A DNA stretch of 64,000 nt from NCBI GenBank assembly GCA_031395485.1, contig JANNUS010000008.1, forward strand, positions 54,461-118,460, given 5' to 3'. This document shows, in pieces, positions 62,501 to 64,000 of the stretch. A program made the translations under genes and the position numbers. Under the pieces are notes generated by a model. The model was not told the origin of the DNA. It worked only from the letters and a program-made list of their open reading frames with translations, and ran no database searches. The stretch comes from UBA2336 sp031395485 (GTDB taxonomy: Bacteria > Bacteroidota > Bacteroidia > Cytophagales > Cyclobacteriaceae). Position 1 is the stretch's first letter. Every line of letters begins with the position of its first letter.

Positions 62501-64000
62501 TGGGTCGCTAAAAGCGGATGTTACAGGAGGTAATGCCGGGTTCGAGTTTTCATGGGAAGACAGCGGAGGGCCTATCGGTGTAACAGGTCCAATAATTGCC
62601 AATGTGCAGGCCGCAACGTATACAGTAATTGTAACAGAAACTGTAAGCGGGTGTCAAACACAAGCTGATGGTGTTGTTGCTCCTGGTGTGCAACGACCCG
62701 ATGTTGTAGCGAATGCAACCGATGTAGTAAATTGTATAAATGCAAGCAGTGGTAAAGTAAGCGCAACGGCTTTTGTAGGTGGTCTTGCGCAAGACTCCAC
62801 CTTGTTTACCTTCGAATGGTATTTCTATGATAAAGCTACAGCAACTCGTGGAAGTATTTTACCGGGCAATACCGGTAACCCTACTGTAAAATCTTTATCA
62901 GTTGGATATTATGAAGTTGTAATTACGGATGTTGCAACCGGATGTACGGAGGCAAATTCTGCGCCCGATACTATTCAAATTGCCGATCAAACATTGTTGC
63001 CTCAAGCACTGATCAGACAGCTTGCTCCGCAAACATCGTGCGATCCATTGCAACCCAATGGAAGTTTAGTAGCCGATTGGGTTATTAACGGAGTTAAGCA
63101 AGATTCAACAAATCTTACATTCGAGTGGTTCGAAGGTCAAAATACAATTGTTCCGCACACTGGCGGAATATCGGGTACCAATGGAAAAATTGCATTAGCT
63201 ATAAAAGGAGGAGGTCAGGCGTACACGGTTAGAATTACAACGCCTAATCAATGCTCGGTTACAGCAGATACAGTAGTTACCGAAATAATTAATTTTCCAG
63301 TTGTTACGCTGAACACATCGCCTAACTCTGTATGCGATGTGGGGCTTGGGTTCACTGGACAAGTTGCCGTTAATACATTAACATTTGGTGGAAGCGGGGT
63401 TGCCCTTCCAAATGCAGGCTACTCCTTAACGTGGTATAATGGTTCTACTGTTGTTCCGGTAAATGAGCGCCTTGCGGATGCGAATCAATCTAGTATCACT
63501 CAACTCGACAGTGGATTTTACACACTCGTGATAGAGAATACACTATTACACTGCCAGTCAATTGCAAATGTTGAACAAGTGTTGAGTATTAAAACATTGC
63601 CCGTAATCACAGCGGATGCCGATAGTTCAACAACCTGTAAGCCATTTCTTCCAGCAAATGGAAAAGTACGAGTTTCCGATGTTGATGGCGTTGGTGTTAA
63701 CCTTGTAAATTATGATTTCACATGGCATCGAGGATCAGATCAAACAGGTGCTGTCATTGGTGTACTCGATGATGTTCTTGTAGACACACTTCAAGGCAGA
63801 ACACCAAATAATTTCTTTACTGTACTCGTTAGGAATCAAGCAAGTGGTTGTGAGAGTACAGAGACCGTAGAAGTTACGGATGCGAGTGTTCTTCCGATTG
63901 TTACGTTAGCGCCTACCCCGAATACTGTTTGTGAGGCTTCGTTAATCTTACCACCGGGTGCGAGTTTTACTGGTACCGTTACAGGCACCGTTACCAATGA
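59523..64000 (+). CDS. Giant FG-GAP/Ig-repeat secreted protein, 3' end beyond the window
   Basis: The frame is open from ATG 59523 to the right edge (more than 1490 codons) without a stop. A signal peptide (YICLCFFITLGIQSIVIAQ) is followed by a Cys-rich start with CNCFDGINNDGDID. At least seven FG-GAP loops follow: DVDGNGFPD, DINRDGVSE, DMDGDGKGE, DVDKDGKID, DANGDGRLD, DFDNDGEPE and DVNGDGDTD. From about 61.7 kb repeated 80-90-residue Ig/SprB-like modules appear (CTPPNGSLKADVTGGNAGF, then a later one near 63050 with CDPLQPNGSLVADW). A T9SS tail is expected downstream but not seen. It lies 43 bases after the previous gene. Confidence 0.85.
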   Translation, partial: MISLFICKQNPLSKYICLCFFITLGIQSIVIAQTPATNYPCDYRNFPGQVCPTGCDFPPAVEKGCNCFDGINNDGDIDSNGIPMTDARDPECASYFGLEFIGLGSNCSITPPGASTPFDLVGLPIISGQNTADTQSKIAAGDVDGNGFPDVVVTSKWASTVRVVSTTTSTGVAAFGGDAFSPGDIMSAYNADKKDFLTCDGVNAKNILFEHEVLIADINRDGVSEIFAVASNRAGNPDTPPQTFYLVKLELSDYASNGGLIPSPTFNAGKAVCLGKNRPGIFGVADMDGDGKGEIYVRDRIFAAETGRLLASPSAKLMTGAGTADWDINVNAASVAIDVTNDDASKMELVVGAQIYRIPSLLTRVGAGPPLALIPYKNMNTDVPPWDITGEGTPDQYFVKLTNDIIEYGQDTHGSTSVADVDKDGKIDIVLSGAVNASNGRTAIFYWNVQDNTVTGMLTPNSAALGLALAHPDYNNYLNGWTWGTGRINIGDANGDGRLDFSFIAGSQLFCMTTDGTNRLQTIWTQNQLFLPSTAGVAARQFGYRSINDSRSGVLTCTIYDFDNDGEPEMVYRDSRELNVVDGPTGTVVEMTRICRSHTYTEGPIIADVNGDGDTDIACSCVRNDAIPGPADGIQQQALGEVRIWYSSGEWLPTRSVWNQPGYFVVNINDDLTLPFPQLDVASIFGNAPCPSGVPGPQTPYNVFLNQVPFLSANGCPVFPAPDITFIGDDPNDPLVDTTAADYFPTVFVESPICGNLDIKVGFNVTNSGDLPINTNIPISFFAGSPYAPGPGTGTLLHSTTIPVSNLQVGDTLSVGGGQPGDPPLIQFDGPGTTFQMFVVLYNDGLTLPIDTLTIDETECDITNNFWPITVTPTPFTTNIDSLDNVKCLPTSPDAGELISHISVGVDTVVDLSPYAFQWFLADGVTPAGTLGVPDSSYNLTGLPAGDYFLVITNTQKSCASPPILGQVVDGGLVIPGLTVTLVSDQTDCTPPNGSLKADVTGGNAGFEFSWEDSGGPIGVTGPIIANVQAATYTVIVTETVSGCQTQADGVVAPGVQRPDVVANATDVVNCINASSGKVSATAFVGGLAQDSTLFTFEWYFYDKATATRGSILPGNTGNPTVKSLSVGYYEVVITDVATGCTEANSAPDTIQIADQTLLPQALIRQLAPQTSCDPLQPNGSLVADWVINGVKQDSTNLTFEWFEGQNTIVPHTGGISGTNGKIALAIKGGGQAYTVRITTPNQCSVTADTVVTEIINFPVVTLNTSPNSVCDVGLGFTGQVAVNTLTFGGSGVALPNAGYSLTWYNGSTVVPVNERLADANQSSITQLDSGFYTLVIENTLLHCQSIANVEQVLSIKTLPVITADADSSTTCKPFLPANGKVRVSDVDGVGVNLVNYDFTWHRGSDQTGAVIGVLDDVLVDTLQGRTPNNFFTVLVRNQASGCESTETVEVTDASVLPIVTLAPTPNTVCEASLILPPGASFTGTVTGTVTN

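Noticed and set aside
1..64000. tRNA, rRNA, tmRNA or riboswitch
   Set aside because: No cloverleaf with a T-loop GTTCRANNC, no rRNA signatures and no known riboswitch core were recognised by eye in the gaps; a covariance-model search was not possible.

Overview
The window looks like chromosome of a gliding-lineage Bacteroidota, most likely a Cytophagales/Cytophagia relative. The grounds are a PorP/SprF-type IX secretion outer-membrane protein, a type A T9SS C-terminal sorting tail, a gliding-associated (CHU_C type) tail, a DUF6089 barrel, exosortase XrtF with its partner, Bacteroidota-type promoters (TTTG-N18-TATCTTTG, TATATTTG), frequent TTG/GTG starts and moderate G+C (about 40% on sampled lines, about 25-30% around 14.5-17.5 kb). 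No rRNA, tRNA, CRISPR, integrase or transposase was recognised.

Layout. 1-0.7 kb: 3' end of a 2-oxoacid dehydrogenase E1 beta-type gene. 1.0-8.2 kb: assimilatory sulfate cluster (SLC13 permease, cysC, cysD, cysN, cysQ), interrupted by a repeat-flanked GIY-YIG nuclease gene and an AAA/DUF4143 ATPase gene. 8.2-9.5 kb: an array of palindromic repeats enclosing a DUF4160-DUF2442 pair. 9.7-34.6 kb: a surface-polysaccharide locus with Wza-like exporter, Wzc-like tyrosine autokinase, Wzm/Wzt ABC exporter, six GT4 and two GT2 glycosyltransferases, pyruvyl transferase, two methyltransferases, a Wzy/WaaL-like protein, a PaaK-like adenylating enzyme, two GNATs, an MBL-fold protein and a minus-strand acyl cassette (deacetylase-like, KAS III, ACP, GNAT). 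35.0-36.5 kb: an AbiEi/AbiEii toxin-antitoxin pair. 36.5-50.9 kb: nucleotide-sugar and glycan-initiation genes (two DegT aminotransferases, WecB, two PglC-like phosphoglycosyl transferases, PglD-like acetyltransferase, PglF/WbpM-like dehydratase) intermixed with exosortase XrtF, its partner, a 1731-residue T9SS cargo and a 61-residue protein with an exosortase-substrate-like tail. 51-54.7 kb: housekeeping and envelope genes (DUF6089, sucC, lolD-like, barrel). 54.8-64 kb: PorP/SprF followed by two very large FG-GAP/CHU_C-type secreted proteins, the last running off the right edge.

How the genes fit together. The PglF-PglE-PglD-PglC set can make and load a diacetamido (bacillosamine-like) sugar on undecaprenyl phosphate. 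The glycosyltransferases and decorating enzymes would extend and modify the glycan, and Wzm/Wzt with Wza/Wzc would export it. No Wzx flippase is visible, so the export route is mixed. T9SS cargo and XrtF genes sit inside the glycan-initiation block, which suggests that protein sorting or anchoring is coupled to this glycan.

The most notable structure outside genes is a family of palindromic intergenic elements. Outer arms are CGTCAYTTCGAA/TTCGAARTGACG and inner arms GAGAARTCCCCT/AGGGGAYTTCTC, with at least a dozen full or partial copies, several in tandem. A related word family brackets the GIY-YIG gene in inverted orientation. The best candidates for something undescribed are the repeat-nuclease association, the XrtF/61-residue-protein pair and the antisense acyl cassette.
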